NCBI RefSeq assembly: GCF_010119615.1
Contig: NZ_QOVG01000009.1
Location: forward strand, 70,001 to 134,000
DNA: 64,000 nt
Reading direction: 5' to 3'
Origin: Pseudoxanthomonas gei
GTDB taxonomy: Bacteria; Pseudomonadota; Gammaproteobacteria; Xanthomonadales; Xanthomonadaceae
The translations under genes were made by a program, and so were the position numbers. Below, one piece after another: positions 40,041 through 49,003 of the stretch. The notes below the pieces were generated by a model, which was given only the letters and a program-made list of their open reading frames with translations, made no database searches and had not been told where the DNA came from. Position 1 is the first letter of the stretch; every line of letters begins with the position of its first letter.

Positions 40041-40069
40041 CAGGAGCCCCGCCACCAGCGGGGCTCCTG
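40041..40069 (+). terminator. Terminator hairpin after rpoD
   Basis: CAGGAGCCCCGC and GCGGGGCTCCTG pair perfectly over 12 bases with a CACCA loop, 31 bases after the rpoD stop, followed by CGTTTC. The T tract is short, but stem and position fit a terminator. Confidence 0.8.
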
Positions 40070-40179
40070 CGTTTCAGCGGCAGGTATGGGCGCGGCCGCA
40101 CGCGAGGGCGGTTCCGCCGCCATCGCATCGATGCCTACAATGCACCGCGACTTCCCCCGGTCGCGACGCGAGGTGCCCC

Positions 40180-41709
40180 GTGCACAGAAGACAATTGTTG
40201 CTCGGCGGCCTGTCGCTGCCACTGATCGCACTGGGCAGCAACAGCCTGCTGGCCGCGCCCGTCCGGACACTGACCGCCACCAGCGCGTTTGATGCCGACA
40301 CCGTGCCTGGCCTGGCCCGGGTGCTGGCCGCCGCCCCCTACATTGCCCCGGCCACCGATCTGCCGCCCTGGCTGGCCGCTATCGGCTATGACGAATACCG
40401 CGACCTGCGCTTCAATCCGGCGCATGCGCTGTGGCGCCGCGAGGCCCTGCCGTTCCAGGCCCAGTTCTTCCATCGCGGTTTCCTGTTCAAGCAGCGCGTG
40501 CAGCTGTTCACCGTCAGCGGCGGCCGTGCCACGCCGGTGGATTACTCACCCGACCTCTTCACCTTTCGCCACGCAGCCAGACGCGCACGCAACGAACACG
40601 AACTCGGCTTCGCCGGGCTGCGCCTGCATGCGCCGATCAACCGTGCCGATTATTTCGACGAGATCGCCGCCTTCCTGGGTGCCAGCTATTTTCGCGGCGT
40701 CGCCAAGGGCCAGGTCTACGGCCTGTCCGCGCGCGGCCTGGCATTGAACACGGTGCAGGCCGCGGGCGAGGAATTCCCGGTATTCCGCAGCTTCTGGATG
40801 GAACAGCCCGCGCCAGATGCCGACAGCGTCGTCGTGCACGCGTTGCTCGACAGTCCCAGCGTGGCCGGCGCCTTCCGTTTCCTCATCCGGCCTGGAGTTG
40901 AAACGTTGTTCGAGGTGCAGTCGCGGCTGTATCCACGCGTGGAATTGCGCCATGCCGGCATCGCGCCGCTGACCAGCATGTACCAGTTCGGCGCCAGTGA
41001 TCGCGTCGGTGTCGATGACTACCGCCCTGCCGTGCACGATTCGGAAGGCCTGGCCCTGTGGACCGGCGCCGGCGAGCAGGTCTGGCGGCCTCTGAACAAT
41101 CCGGCGCTGGTGCAGGACAGTGGCTTCGAGGACAACGCGCCCCGCGCGTTCGGCCTGATGCAGCGCCAGCGGAAGTTTTCGGATTACGCAGACAGTGAAG
41201 CGCATTACGAAAAACGCCCGAGTGCCTGGGTGGAGCCGGTAGGCGACTGGGGCAAGGGTGCGGTGCATCTCATCGAGCTGCCGACCGCCGACGAATACCA
41301 CGACAACATCGTTGCCTTCTGGAAGCCTGCCACCCCGCTGGCGGCCGGGCGCGAACATCGCTTCGATTACCGCCTGCACTGGTGCAACCAGCACAGCTGG
41401 AGGCCGGAACTGGCGACCGTCGCCAACACCATGATCGGGGCCGCTGCGCAAGGCCGCCGCCGCGTGATCATCGACTTCGCCGGCGATGCATTGAAGGACC
41501 TCGGCCAGGACGCGGGCATCGCCCCGGACGTGTGGGCCAGCACGGGCAAGGTGTCCAACGCGGTCGCCCATGCGGTGGAAGCCACCGGCGGCTGGCGCAT
41601 CGGCTTCGAGCTGGACCCGGCCGGCGCGCAGGCCATCGAGCTGCATGCGCGGCTGGCTCGCGGTACCCAGCCGTTGTCCGAAACCTGGCTGTATCGCTGG
41701 ACACCGTGA
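40180..41709 (+). CDS. opgD: Glucan biosynthesis protein D, periplasmic (Tat substrate)
   Basis: A 509-residue periplasmic protein of the OpgG/OpgD (MdoG/MdoD) family, which finishes the backbone of osmoregulated periplasmic glucans. The GTG start at 40180, with GAGG upstream, gives an N-terminus with a twin-arginine signal: [18 protein letters not shown]. The mature beta-sandwich has the family segments [31 protein letters not shown] and [13 protein letters not shown]. Its TGA overlaps the opgH GTG start (GTGA), so the two are translationally coupled. Confidence 0.93.
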   Translation: MHRRQLLLGGLSLPLIALGSNSLLAAPVRTLTATSAFDADTVPGLARVLAAAPYIAPATDLPPWLAAIGYDEYRDLRFNPAHALWRREALPFQAQFFHRGFLFKQRVQLFTVSGGRATPVDYSPDLFTFRHAARRARNEHELGFAGLRLHAPINRADYFDEIAAFLGASYFRGVAKGQVYGLSARGLALNTVQAAGEEFPVFRSFWMEQPAPDADSVVVHALLDSPSVAGAFRFLIRPGVETLFEVQSRLYPRVELRHAGIAPLTSMYQFGASDRVGVDDYRPAVHDSEGLALWTGAGEQVWRPLNNPALVQDSGFEDNAPRAFGLMQRQRKFSDYADSEAHYEKRPSAWVEPVGDWGKGAVHLIELPTADEYHDNIVAFWKPATPLAAGREHRFDYRLHWCNQHSWRPELATVANTMIGAAAQGRRRVIIDFAGDALKDLGQDAGIAPDVWASTGKVSNAVAHAVEATGGWRIGFELDPAGAQAIELHARLARGTQPLSETWLYRWTP

Positions 41710-43598
41710 GCGCCGGCGCAGTGGCAAGCGATGCCTACGAATCAATGCCGCCGGCCGCGCCGCTGGCCATGCCGGTGCAAGCGCTGGCCAGCGGCAGCCT
41801 GCAGGCGCGCGCGTTGCCCAGCGCGCCGCCGCGCATGGCCTGGCGGCGCCTGTACATGCTGGGGGGCACCGCCGCGCTGACCGCCGTGGCGGCCTGGCAG
41901 ATGTGGCGGGTCTTGCGCGTGGATGGCCTGGGTGTGCTGGAAGGTGTGTTGCTGCTGCTGTTCGTGTTTCTGTTCGCGTGGATCGCGCAGTCGTTCCTCG
42001 GCGCGGTGGTCGGGTTCGTGCTGCTGCTGTCGCGCCGGCCCGCGATGCTGGGCATCGATGCGCGCGCGCCATTGCCGTCGCTGTCCCTGCGTACGGGCCT
42101 GCTGATGCCGACCTACAACGAAGACCCGCAGCGGCTTATGTCGGGGTTGCAGGCCATCTACGAATCGGTGCGCGACACCGACTGCCTGGACCACTTCGAT
42201 TTCTTCATCCTCAGCGACACCACCCGCACGGACATCGCCGCGCAGGAAATCGCCGAGTTCCATGCCCTGGTGGAACGCACCGGCGGGCAGCGGCGCCTGT
42301 TTTATCGCCGGCGCGCCGACAACCATGAGCGCAAGGCCGGCAACATCGCCGAATGGGTGCGGCGTTTCGGCGGCGCCTATCCGGCCATGCTGATCCTGGA
42401 CGCCGACAGCCTGATGACCGGCGACACCATCGTGCGCCTGGCCGCGGCCATCGAAAGCCACGACGACGTCGGGCTGATCCAGTCACTGCCGTGCATCGTC
42501 AACGGCACCAGCCTGTTCGCGCGCATGCAGCAGTTCTCCGGGCGCGTGTACGGCCCGGTCATCGCCCATGGCGTGGCCTGGTGGCATGGCGCCGAGAGCA
42601 ACTACTGGGGCCACAACGCCATCATCCGCACCCAGGCCTTCGCCGCGCATGCCGGCCTGCCGGAACTGCCCGGGAACAAGCCTTTTGGTGGCCACGTGCT
42701 CAGCCACGATTTCGTCGAGGCCGCGCTGATGCGGCGCGGCGGCTGGGCCCTGCACATGGTGCCTGCGCTGCGCGGCAGCTACGAGGAAGGTCCGCCTTCG
42801 CTGACCGACCTGCTGGTGCGCGACCGCCGCTGGTGCCAGGGCAACCTGCAGCACGCCGCGGTGCTGCGCGCGCGCGGCCTGCACTGGGTCAGCCGCTGGC
42901 ATTTCATGATCGGCATCGGCCACTACTTCACCGCGCCGATGTGGGCAATGCTGATGCTGGTCGGCCTGGCCATCCCGCTGGAACACGCCAGCTTGGATCT
43001 GCAGGGCGCAGCCGCCGCGTTCTCACCGGTGGCCTACTGGAAGTCGCTGGACCCGCAGCGGATCCTGTGGCTGTTTGTGGCCAGCATGGGCGCGCTGTTC
43101 GCGCCCAAGTTACTAGGCTACCTGGCGCTGCTGCTGGATCCGGTCGAGCGCCGCGGCTGCGGTGGCGCGCTGCGGGCGCTGGCCAGCATCCTCATCGAAA
43201 GCGTGCTGGCTGCATTGATGGCACCCATCGTGATGTACGTGCAGTCGCGCGGCGTGGCCGAGGTGCTGGCCGGCCGCGACTCGGGCTGGGAATCACAACG
43301 CCGCGATGACGGCACGCTGCCGCTGTCGGCGTTGCTCAAAAGCTACGGCGGTGTGACCCTGTTCGGTCTTTGCACCGGTGCCGTGGCCCTGCTGATTTCG
43401 CCTGCACTGGCCGCGTGGATGGCACCGGTGACCCTCGGCATGGCCCTGGCCATTCCCATCGTGGCCCTGACCTCCGCCCGCGCACCCGGGCAGTGGTTGC
43501 GCCGGCACCAGCTGTTGAGCATTCCCGAAGAAACGCAGGTTCCGCCGATCCTGCAACGCGCCGCTCAGTTGCGTGGCCGCGGCAACACCGCGCACTGA
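41706..43598 (+). CDS. opgH: Glucans biosynthesis glucosyltransferase H
   Basis: A 630-residue inner-membrane family 2 glucosyltransferase that makes the linear beta-glucan backbone of periplasmic glucans from UDP-glucose and exports it. Membrane helices flank a cytoplasmic GT domain. The motifs are [20 protein letters not shown] (DxD), [12 protein letters not shown] and [12 protein letters not shown] (RxxRW form). The GTG start at 41706 overlaps the opgD stop. Several later ATGs are possible, so the first 15 residues are less certain. In Xanthomonas the homologue (hrpM/opgH) is needed for virulence and osmotic adaptation. Confidence 0.93.
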   Translation: MSAGAVASDAYESMPPAAPLAMPVQALASGSLQARALPSAPPRMAWRRLYMLGGTAALTAVAAWQMWRVLRVDGLGVLEGVLLLLFVFLFAWIAQSFLGAVVGFVLLLSRRPAMLGIDARAPLPSLSLRTGLLMPTYNEDPQRLMSGLQAIYESVRDTDCLDHFDFFILSDTTRTDIAAQEIAEFHALVERTGGQRRLFYRRRADNHERKAGNIAEWVRRFGGAYPAMLILDADSLMTGDTIVRLAAAIESHDDVGLIQSLPCIVNGTSLFARMQQFSGRVYGPVIAHGVAWWHGAESNYWGHNAIIRTQAFAAHAGLPELPGNKPFGGHVLSHDFVEAALMRRGGWALHMVPALRGSYEEGPPSLTDLLVRDRRWCQGNLQHAAVLRARGLHWVSRWHFMIGIGHYFTAPMWAMLMLVGLAIPLEHASLDLQGAAAAFSPVAYWKSLDPQRILWLFVASMGALFAPKLLGYLALLLDPVERRGCGGALRALASILIESVLAALMAPIVMYVQSRGVAEVLAGRDSGWESQRRDDGTLPLSALLKSYGGVTLFGLCTGAVALLISPALAAWMAPVTLGMALAIPIVALTSARAPGQWLRRHQLLSIPEETQVPPILQRAAQLRGRGNTAH

Positions 43599-43648
43599 CT
43601 TATCAATGCATCGTCATGGCGCGCCCACATGCGTGGCGAGCGGCCAGC

Positions 43649-43654
43649 TACAAT
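43649..43654 (+). promoter_or_regulatory. -10 box of tRNA-Ile
   Basis: TACAAT, 10 bases before the mature tRNA 5' end. No clear -35 hexamer is visible. Confidence 0.45.
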
Positions 43655-43664
43655 TGCAGCGCGC

Positions 43665-43740
43665 GGGCCCATAGCTCAATGGTTAGAGCAGAGGACTCAT
43701 AATCCTTTGGTTCCAGGTTCGAGTCCTGGTGGGCCCACCA
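43665..43740 (+). tRNA. tRNA-Ile(CAU), lysidine-modified type
   Basis: A 76-base tRNA with encoded CCA. The acceptor stem is GGGCCCA/TGGGCCC, the D arm GCTC...GAGC, the anticodon stem GAGGA/TCCTT with loop CTCATAA, and the T arm CCAGG-TTCGAGT-CCTGG. The anticodon is CAU. The GACTCATAATC context and acceptor pairs match the minor isoleucine tRNA that TilS converts to read AUA; they do not match Met tRNAs. Downstream sequence looks like a decayed integration site. Confidence 0.95.
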
Positions 43741-43787
43741 CGCTTACGTACAAGGATGTCCAGTAAAGTCCAGTAAGCACATAAAGA

Positions 43788-43810
43788 CTCCGCATATCGC
43801 GGGGTTTTTT
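43788..43810 (+). terminator. Terminator after tRNA-Ile
   Basis: CTCCGC and GCGGGG (one G-T pair) close a 5-base loop, followed by TTTTTT, 48 bases after the tRNA. A short direct repeat of GTCCAGTAA lies between tRNA and hairpin (about 43758-43776). Confidence 0.75.
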
Positions 43811-43917
43811 GTCCGTGCTAGTCCTAGCGATTCCACTTCAGTCCCACCAAAAAGTGAGTCAGATGGTGAGCCACCGACTGGTGCCCAGTCGTTCTGACTC
43901 ACAAATCGCCGACTCGC

Positions 43918-44031
43918 ATGCGCACCGACATCATGCTGCACTCACTCAAGCTGCGTGAGGGCGCATACCGCGACGCATACACCAGTGGCCTCTGCGACGA
44001 AGTGCGCCCGCGGCGAAAAGGCTTGGCGGAC
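43918..44031 (+). pseudogene. Remnant of a tyrosine-type integrase N-terminus
   Basis: The translation RTDIMLHSLKLREGAYRDAY, then TSGLCDEV, lines up with the arm-binding N-terminal domain of P4-like phage integrases (pattern LTDt.i..lKp.ekpYk..D..GL.leV). Similarity ends after about 35 codons and no catalytic domain follows. The position, just past the 3' end of a tRNA, is where such integrases insert. This is therefore probably the relic of a lost genomic island. The rest of 43811-44252 contains short broken frames on both strands that I cannot assign. The match is from memory of the family and is weak. Confidence 0.45.
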
Positions 44032-44252
44032 TGGCTGAGTCACTTGCCGACTTGCGCGACGTCTTGCCGTCGAACGTCGCGATGGTGCGGGCCTTGTCGT
44101 AGGGACGACCCGCGTGTGGTCCGGAATCGACAGGTAACCCAGCGTGGCCTGCGGGACTCGGTCATGCTCTTACGGCTGCTGGTGAGTTGATGCGTGACAC
44201 CGTGGCGGCAGCCGCTTGAGCCAGGCATTCCTGCGGTGTCCAGGGTACCGGT

Positions 44253-44639
44253 TCAGTGCGCTTCTTCCGCCTCGTCAGCCGTCCAGGTGGAATCGTCGAA
44301 CTGGCGGGGGTACTGCTGCAGCGTCTGGCGCATCGGTGGAACAGGGCCGAGGTCGCCGGGATGGTCTTTCAGCGCCTGCGCGCCAGCGGCCAGCTGGGCA
44401 ATGATCAGGTGCAGGGCTGCATCGGCCTGGGGCTGCAGTTTGCAGTTGGCAACCATGTAGGCGATCTGCTGCTGGATTTGCGTGGCCACCGCGACCACCT
44501 GGACCGGGTCCATGTGGCCGTGCTCGTGATGCTGCAGTACATCGACGGCGGGCCCTCGGCCGACTGAGCGAATTCTGTCTGCGGCAGTGGTGTGAAGCCC
44601 GGTCGCGGTCCAGGCGGGCGAAGCGAGCGCCGCATCCAC
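44253..44639 (-). pseudogene. C-terminal fragment of a periplasmic DnrO-like protein (possibly degraded)
   Basis: A 128-codon frame from a GTG at 44639. The C-terminal 95 residues (QHHEHGHMDPVQVVAVATQI, VANCKLQPQADAALH, RQTLQQYPRQFDD) form a well-conserved helical domain. I associate it with His-rich periplasmic proteins in Xanthomonadaceae. Those normally start with a signal peptide and a His-rich segment. Here the N-terminal 35 residues lack both, and no upstream start restores them. The gene is probably truncated or frameshifted, next to a decayed island. It could still be expressed from another start. Function of the family is unknown to me. Confidence 0.45.
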
Positions 44640-44802
44640 GCGGTGCGTTGATGCATTTCCGGCCGGTGCGTCGTGTCGGCCCGCCTGGCCGCTGGCCGGG
44701 ATTGAAGCGGCGGCGCGTTGCTATCTGAGCAGGGGTACTGGAGGACGCTGCCCGCGATTCCGGTAATCGCAGGCGACGCCCGCCCTTGGGGAGTGCAATG
44801 AC

Positions 44803-45306
44803 ATGTCGCGATCGCGAGGTCGCATTACCGCCCGTTCCGCGGTGCAGCCCGAGACGTGCGCGGCGGAAGCCGCCATGGTGGTCGATATCCGCGCGGAACT
44901 GGCGTACTGGAAAACCGCGTACCGCGCCAGCGGTTTCCATGCAGGGAATCGCTCGTTCGCCGATTACCTGCCGTCGTTGAAGTTCGCCTACGACGCCTAC
45001 TTCCTCTACTCACGACAGCCGCTGGCCCTGCTGCTGCCCGCCCTGCAGCACAAGTATGCGGAGGCGCTTCCGGCGCGCGCACGCCTGGAATGGCCACGCA
45101 TGACGCGCGTCATCGTCGCCGTGTGGTTGCGATTGATGCGTGGCGGACCCCATGACGCCGCGGCGAAGACGTGGCACCCCAGCCCGGGCGCCGAGCGCAA
45201 GACCGCGTTCCGCCTCAGCCGCACCGTGGCCCGGCTGCAGAATATCTCGACGCGCGACAGCGCCGTGCCACAAGTGCAAGCGGCCCCGGGGGCCGAAGAC
45301 AGCTGA
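44803..45306 (+). CDS. Conserved hypothetical protein
   Basis: A 167-residue protein. GGGGAG lies 9 bases before the ATG. The core (about 28-115) reads IRAELAYWKTAYRASGFHAG and FADYLPSLKFAYDAYFLYSR, a compact helical unit I recall from small proteins in pseudomonads and xanthomonads. The Arg-rich ends vary and have low complexity. No signal peptide or membrane helix. No function can be assigned. Confidence 0.65.
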   Translation: MSRSRGRITARSAVQPETCAAEAAMVVDIRAELAYWKTAYRASGFHAGNRSFADYLPSLKFAYDAYFLYSRQPLALLLPALQHKYAEALPARARLEWPRMTRVIVAVWLRLMRGGPHDAAAKTWHPSPGAERKTAFRLSRTVARLQNISTRDSAVPQVQAAPGAEDS

Positions 45307-45393
45307 CGTCACTGGCCAGGAACGGAATGGTTCCAGGACAGCGCGGGCCTCCGCGGTGACCGGGCTCAGCCAGGATCGACGCGGTGCATCTGC

Positions 45394-46590
45394 CTAGCCG
45401 GCAGGGGCGGGCTCGGGCAAGCGCACCGGCAGGCGCACGGTAAAGGTGGTCTGCCCGTTTGCGCTCTCGGCGGTGATCGAACCACCGTGTGCGGCGGCTA
45501 TCTCGCGGGCGATATGCAGGCCCAGGCCCAGGCTGGTGGTGCGGATGCCGTCGTCTTCCTTTTCGGAGTTCAGGCGCACCAGCGGCTCGAAGATGTTGCG
45601 CAGGTGGCCGGAGGGAATATCGCGGCCCTCGTTGATGACGCGGAAGATGGTTTCGGACTCGCCCGCCTGCGCATGCAATATGACCGGCCGGTCGGGTGTG
45701 CCGTGCTGGCCCGCGTTGCCCAGCAGGTTCATCAGCAACCGGCGGACGCGATCGGCGTCGATCGAGGCTTCCGGGCCGCCCTCCAGTTGCATCTCGAACC
45801 GGCTGCGCGGATGCATGGCCGCCGCATCGCTGATCGCGCCGCTGCAGATCGCTTCGATGCTGGCCGAGCGCAGATGCAGCGGTATGGGCGCGCTGCCCAG
45901 CCGTGTGCGCGCGAATTCGAGCATGTCATCGACCATGCTGGCCATGTAGCGCGCCGAACTGGTGACGCGCGCGCCCATTTCCACCGCCTTGGCGGCCGGC
46001 ATCCCGCCGCGGGTCAGCAGCTCCCCGGACAGGCTCATGGCCGAAAGCGGGCCGCGCAGGTCGTGCCCGAGGATGGCGTCGAACAGGTCGCGCGAGTGCG
46101 CCGCGCGCGCTGCATAGGTCACGATCGATTCGGCCAGCGCCTGGTCGATGGCTTCGTTGAAACGGATGACGTCGTCGAGCACGTCGGGCGTTACCGTCTC
46201 CACGTGCTTGAGCCACAAGCGCAACACGCTGGCGCGCAGGGCCCGGAACTCCGAACTGAGCTGGATCAGGGTGAAGTTGGAGGCATGGCGCAGGTGCCCG
46301 TGTTCGGACGCGGCACTGGAGCCGTCTTCGTCGCTTTCACCCAGCGATTTTTCGCGTTGCTCGCGCTTGCTCTGCGGCGAGTCGATGTCCAGCGCAACCG
46401 CGCGCAGCATCGCCTCGCTGTGGTCGCGCAAGGCATGCAGCGACATCTCGTCGGCAGCGGGGGACATGGTCTGGGCGTACTCGTCCCAGCACGTCAGGAT
46501 CCGCTCCATGTCGTCCAGGATGAATGTCGAAAGTTTGATGGCCGCCTCCCCTTGTCCTGTGGCGAGGATACAGGAGCGGTCAGAACCCAC
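45394..46590 (-). CDS. Soluble sensor histidine kinase with RsbRD-like N-terminal domain
   Basis: No membrane helix is present, so the kinase is cytoplasmic. The N-terminal 150 residues (KLSTFILDDMERILTCWDEY..., EFRALRASVLRLW) resemble the RsbRD/RsbU-type sensor helices. HisKA holds the phosphoacceptor His in AILGHDLRGPLSAMSLSGEL. HATPase_c has the N box NLLGNAGQHG, a G1 region NEGRDIPSGHL, and G2 SLGLGLHIAREI. The coordinates use the GTG at 46590 (398 codons), which lacks a ribosome binding site. GGGGAGG lies 5 bases before an ATC at 46539, exactly where homologues begin MKLS/MRLS-xFI, so ATC may be the true start (381 codons). No response regulator gene is adjacent. Confidence 0.85.
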   Translation of the reverse strand: MGSDRSCILATGQGEAAIKLSTFILDDMERILTCWDEYAQTMSPAADEMSLHALRDHSEAMLRAVALDIDSPQSKREQREKSLGESDEDGSSAASEHGHLRHASNFTLIQLSSEFRALRASVLRLWLKHVETVTPDVLDDVIRFNEAIDQALAESIVTYAARAAHSRDLFDAILGHDLRGPLSAMSLSGELLTRGGMPAAKAVEMGARVTSSARYMASMVDDMLEFARTRLGSAPIPLHLRSASIEAICSGAISDAAAMHPRSRFEMQLEGGPEASIDADRVRRLLMNLLGNAGQHGTPDRPVILHAQAGESETIFRVINEGRDIPSGHLRNIFEPLVRLNSEKEDDGIRTTSLGLGLHIAREIAAAHGGSITAESANGQTTFTVRLPVRLPEPAPAG

Positions 46591-46842
46591 CCGGTCGCCC
46601 AGGTGGAGTTCCCACCCTGCAATTCAGTTCGGAGCTGCGCGGCGGCAGGGGCGGCCAGGATGCAGGCAGGTGGTCCTGGATGAATCGATGGAACACACCG
46701 GGCATGAACGGGCGTCATTCCAGCAGGCAGTGGCCCTGGATCATGCGCCGGGTGCTGCGGCAATGAAGGGCCGACGTGCCTTGGCAAAACGCGGCCACGC
46801 CATGCCCATGACCCTGGCCGCGTCGTGGCTTGCTCGGGTCGA

Positions 46843-47058
46843 TCAGCTGGGACGAATCGGATCAGTGGGCTGGTAGGGCGGAATATCGATGGGCTGGTTC
46901 GGCACCGGATCGGTGGGCTGGCCGGGCGGGATATCGCGTGCCGGGCTGGGAACTTCACCGGGGCCCGGTCCGGTCGGTACCGGCGGCTGGGCGGGATCCT
47001 GGCCCGGGTTGGGGCTTTGCGCCCAGCGTGATGTGTTCGGACTCTGGACAAGTTGCAT
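46843..47058 (-). CDS. Small proline-rich protein
   Basis: A 71-residue protein with AGGAG 6 bases before its ATG. After QLVQSPNTSRWAQSPNPGQD, the C-terminal 45 residues consist of repeats such as PPGQPTDPVPNQPIDIPPY, built on P-x-x-P-[TI]-D-[PI]. There is no signal peptide. It might serve as a ligand for proline-binding domains such as the GYF domains encoded at 22-24 kb, which is speculation. The 252-base gap to the kinase start (46591-46842) holds nothing recognisable. Confidence 0.6.
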   Translation of the reverse strand: MQLVQSPNTSRWAQSPNPGQDPAQPPVPTGPGPGEVPSPARDIPPGQPTDPVPNQPIDIPPYQPTDPIRPS

Positions 47059-47234
47059 TGCAATCTCCTGGTTGATGCCTTGGCTTGCATCCGATCCTAG
47101 TCGCGGGGTGTTAGCGATTTGTGCTGTGTTGGTTATTCGCTCCGTACCTGGGCGCAAGCGCGCTGGTTCAGTCAGGTGCGCGCTGGCAGCCAGTTATCCT
47201 GGGAGAAAGCGCAAGGAGCACTTGCACCTTGGCG

Positions 47235-47369
47235 GTCGTCATCCCGGCGTACGCCGGGATCCAGCTGCCAGAGAGAAGGTGCCTGCAGCACCCGTGTACC
47301 CAACGCACCGTGCCTGGCGTGGGTGCGCTTGCGCTACCGCCTGGATCCCGGCATTCGCCGGATGACGAC
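47235..47369. repeat. Inverted pair of CGTCATCCCGG-type palindromes
   Basis: Left arm GTCGTCATCCCGGCGTACGC, then CGGGATCCAG (47235-47264). Right arm CTGGATCCCGGCATTCGCCG, then GATGACGACC (47341-47370). Each arm is itself palindromic, and they face each other around about 75 bases. A single related arm is at 49151-49181. This is a common proteobacterial dispersed repeat. Confidence 0.75.
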
Positions 47370-47425
47370 CTTGAAAGTCGGGGAAGATGTGGGAACGAGG
47401 CTCTGCGCGCGGCGTGACGTTTTTT

Positions 47426-47521
47426 GTTGGAGCGACGCGAGTCGCGAAGCGCGCAACGTCCGAGTGCCTTCCTTGTCGGGCACCATGCTTTCCCGGCTTC
47501 GCGACTTGCGTCGCTCCTACA
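47426..47521. repeat. Paired GTAG-type REP element, copy B
   Basis: GTTGGAGCGACGCGAGTCGC, then GAAGC (47426-47450), faces GGCTTCGCGACTTGCGTCGC, then TCCTAC (47495-47520). It is the same element as at 17081-17181, with GTAG changed to GTTG in the left arm here. With the preceding inverted repeat it fills most of the 518-base gap 47059-47576, which holds no gene. Confidence 0.85.
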
Positions 47522-47576
47522 CGAGGCTCCGTGCGACCCAGGCACGGCGTTCGTAACGGCGCGTGGGCGCCCAGGC

Positions 47577-48383
47577 TCAGTCGCCTGCCGAGCTGCCGCC
47601 CAGCAGGGCGCGCGCCTGCAGGATTACCGGTTCCACCTCGTGGTCCAGGGCCACGGCGGGCAGGGGCCCCAGTTCCTCTGCCAGCAGTTCCACGTCGGTG
47701 AGCAGGTGCTGGTAGGACACGTCGGCGAGGTTGTCGCTCAGCCAACCGCGTCCGCTGGACACGCCGATGGCCTCGACCACATCGCGTGGTCGCACCCCGT
47801 GTTGCGAGGCCAGGGTCAGCATGCGCGCGGTGGCGGCCAGGTTGTAAGCGGCCAGGGTGTTGTTTAGCAGCTTCACCAGTGCGGGTTGCCCGTAAGCGTC
47901 CATGCGCACCACGCGCCCGGAAATGCTGGCCAGCAAGCTGTCTTCGGCAGCAGTGGTCGCCGGCCCGGCCAGCAGCACGGTCATCGCCTCGGCCCGTGCG
48001 CCCTGCGGACCCATGGCCAGCGGCGCCTCGAAGGTGCGCCAGGTGTCCGGCGCCGAGGACAGGATCTCGCGCGCATCGTGCGGGGCCAGGGTAGTGTGCA
48101 CGAACACGGTCAGTGGCAGCGCGGTGGTATCCAGCAGCGATTCGAATACCGACTCAACCTGGGCCGCATTCGGCACCGAGATGTGCACGCTGCGCACCGC
48201 ATGCCAGTCCACCGCGTCCAGGTCGACATTGACCGGCTGCTGCGGGGGCTGCGACCAGTTGCTCAGCGGCACGGCGTGGAAGCCGCTGCCATCGCCGTCG
48301 GTCTTGCGCCGCGGCTGCGGCGGGCTGGCCAGTTGTTCGACAATATTGCCGCCAATGGGCCCGAGCCCGATCAACAGATGCAT
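47577..48383 (-). CDS. 6-phosphogluconate/3-hydroxyisobutyrate dehydrogenase-family oxidoreductase
   Basis: A 268-residue NAD(P)-dependent dehydrogenase. The short Rossmann motif GLGPIGGNIVEQL opens it, and the beta-hydroxyacid dehydrogenase core follows: FVHTTLAPHDAREI, APLAMGPQGARAEAMTVLLAG, and the catalytic Lys helix GQPALVKLLNNTLAAYNLA. A shortened N-terminal domain and the Ser/Gln-rich loop near 35-50 are unusual. AGGAGG lies 8 bases before the ATG at 48383. It follows the FMN reductase gene by 47 bases on the same strand. Substrate unknown. Confidence 0.8.
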   Translation of the reverse strand: MHLLIGLGPIGGNIVEQLASPPQPRRKTDGDGSGFHAVPLSNWSQPPQQPVNVDLDAVDWHAVRSVHISVPNAAQVESVFESLLDTTALPLTVFVHTTLAPHDAREILSSAPDTWRTFEAPLAMGPQGARAEAMTVLLAGPATTAAEDSLLASISGRVVRMDAYGQPALVKLLNNTLAAYNLAATARMLTLASQHGVRPRDVVEAIGVSSGRGWLSDNLADVSYQHLLTDVELLAEELGPLPAVALDHEVEPVILQARALLGGSSAGD

Positions 48384-48430
48384 GGGGCGTTCCTCCTGCG
48401 GGTCGTTGCACTCACTGCATTGCCTGCAGC

Positions 48431-49003
48431 CTACGCCTTGCGCGGGTGCACTGTCGTCACCCGCACGATGAAGGCATGCAGTTCCTGCATGTAATTGCGC
48501 AGGAAATCCTCGGTGTCCTTGATGGTGACGCTGCCGTCGTCGCTGATCATGCCCGGCTTGAACTGGATGTAGGCCTCGGGCGAATTCATCTGCGGCGAAT
48601 TGCAGTAGCCCAGCAGGCTGCGCAGGTGCTGCTGGGCGACGGCCGTACCGATCGCCCCCGGAGAAGTGCCGATCACCGCCGAGGCCTTGCGCGCGAACGA
48701 GTTCTGCCCGTACGGGCGGCTGGCGAAATCGATCGCGTTCTTCAGCCCGCCGGGAATGGAGCGGTTGTATTCGGGGGTCACGAACAGGAAGGCATCCACG
48801 GCCGCCAGCGCTTCCTTGAAGGCCCGGGCCGGGGCCGGGTAGTCGGCGTCGTATTCGGGCCGGTAGATCGGCAGGTCGGCGAAGGGGATCTCGACGAACT
48901 CCAGCTCCTTCGGCGCCAGCTTGATCATGGCCCTGGCCAGCAGGCGGTTGATCGAGGTGGTCGACAGGCTGCCGATCAGGTACCCCACTTTGTAAGTGGT
49001 CAT
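48431..49003 (-). CDS. NADPH-dependent FMN reductase (chromate/quinone reductase-like)
   Basis: A 190-residue flavodoxin-like reductase. FMN-binding segments are visible: GSLSTTSINRLLARAM at the N-terminus, FVTPEYNRSIPGGLKNAIDF near 80, and VIGTSPGAIGTAVAQQHLR near 115. Such enzymes reduce FMN, quinones or chromate in the cytosol. The ATG at 49003 has GGGAGC upstream. Together with the downstream dehydrogenase it forms a likely two-gene redox operon. Reduced flavin could in principle feed the flavin-dependent halogenases at 56-61 kb, which need a reductase partner, but there is no direct evidence. Confidence 0.88.
   Translation of the reverse strand: MTTYKVGYLIGSLSTTSINRLLARAMIKLAPKELEFVEIPFADLPIYRPEYDADYPAPARAFKEALAAVDAFLFVTPEYNRSIPGGLKNAIDFASRPYGQNSFARKASAVIGTSPGAIGTAVAQQHLRSLLGYCNSPQMNSPEAYIQFKPGMISDDGSVTIKDTEDFLRNYMQELHAFIVRVTTVHPRKA

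Noticed and set aside
43665-43740. tRNA-Met (CAU anticodon)
   Set aside because: The anticodon loop context and acceptor stem match the minor isoleucine tRNA; elongator and initiator Met tRNAs differ.
44040-44170. Frameshifted minus-strand coding remnant near the integrase relic
   Set aside because: Two adjacent frames give plausible short peptides (e.g. PYDKARTIATFDGKTSRK), but I cannot match either to a family, so no gene is claimed.
47235-47521. CRISPR array
   Set aside because: The repeats are two different inverted pairs, not regularly spaced direct repeats, and there are no cas genes in the window.
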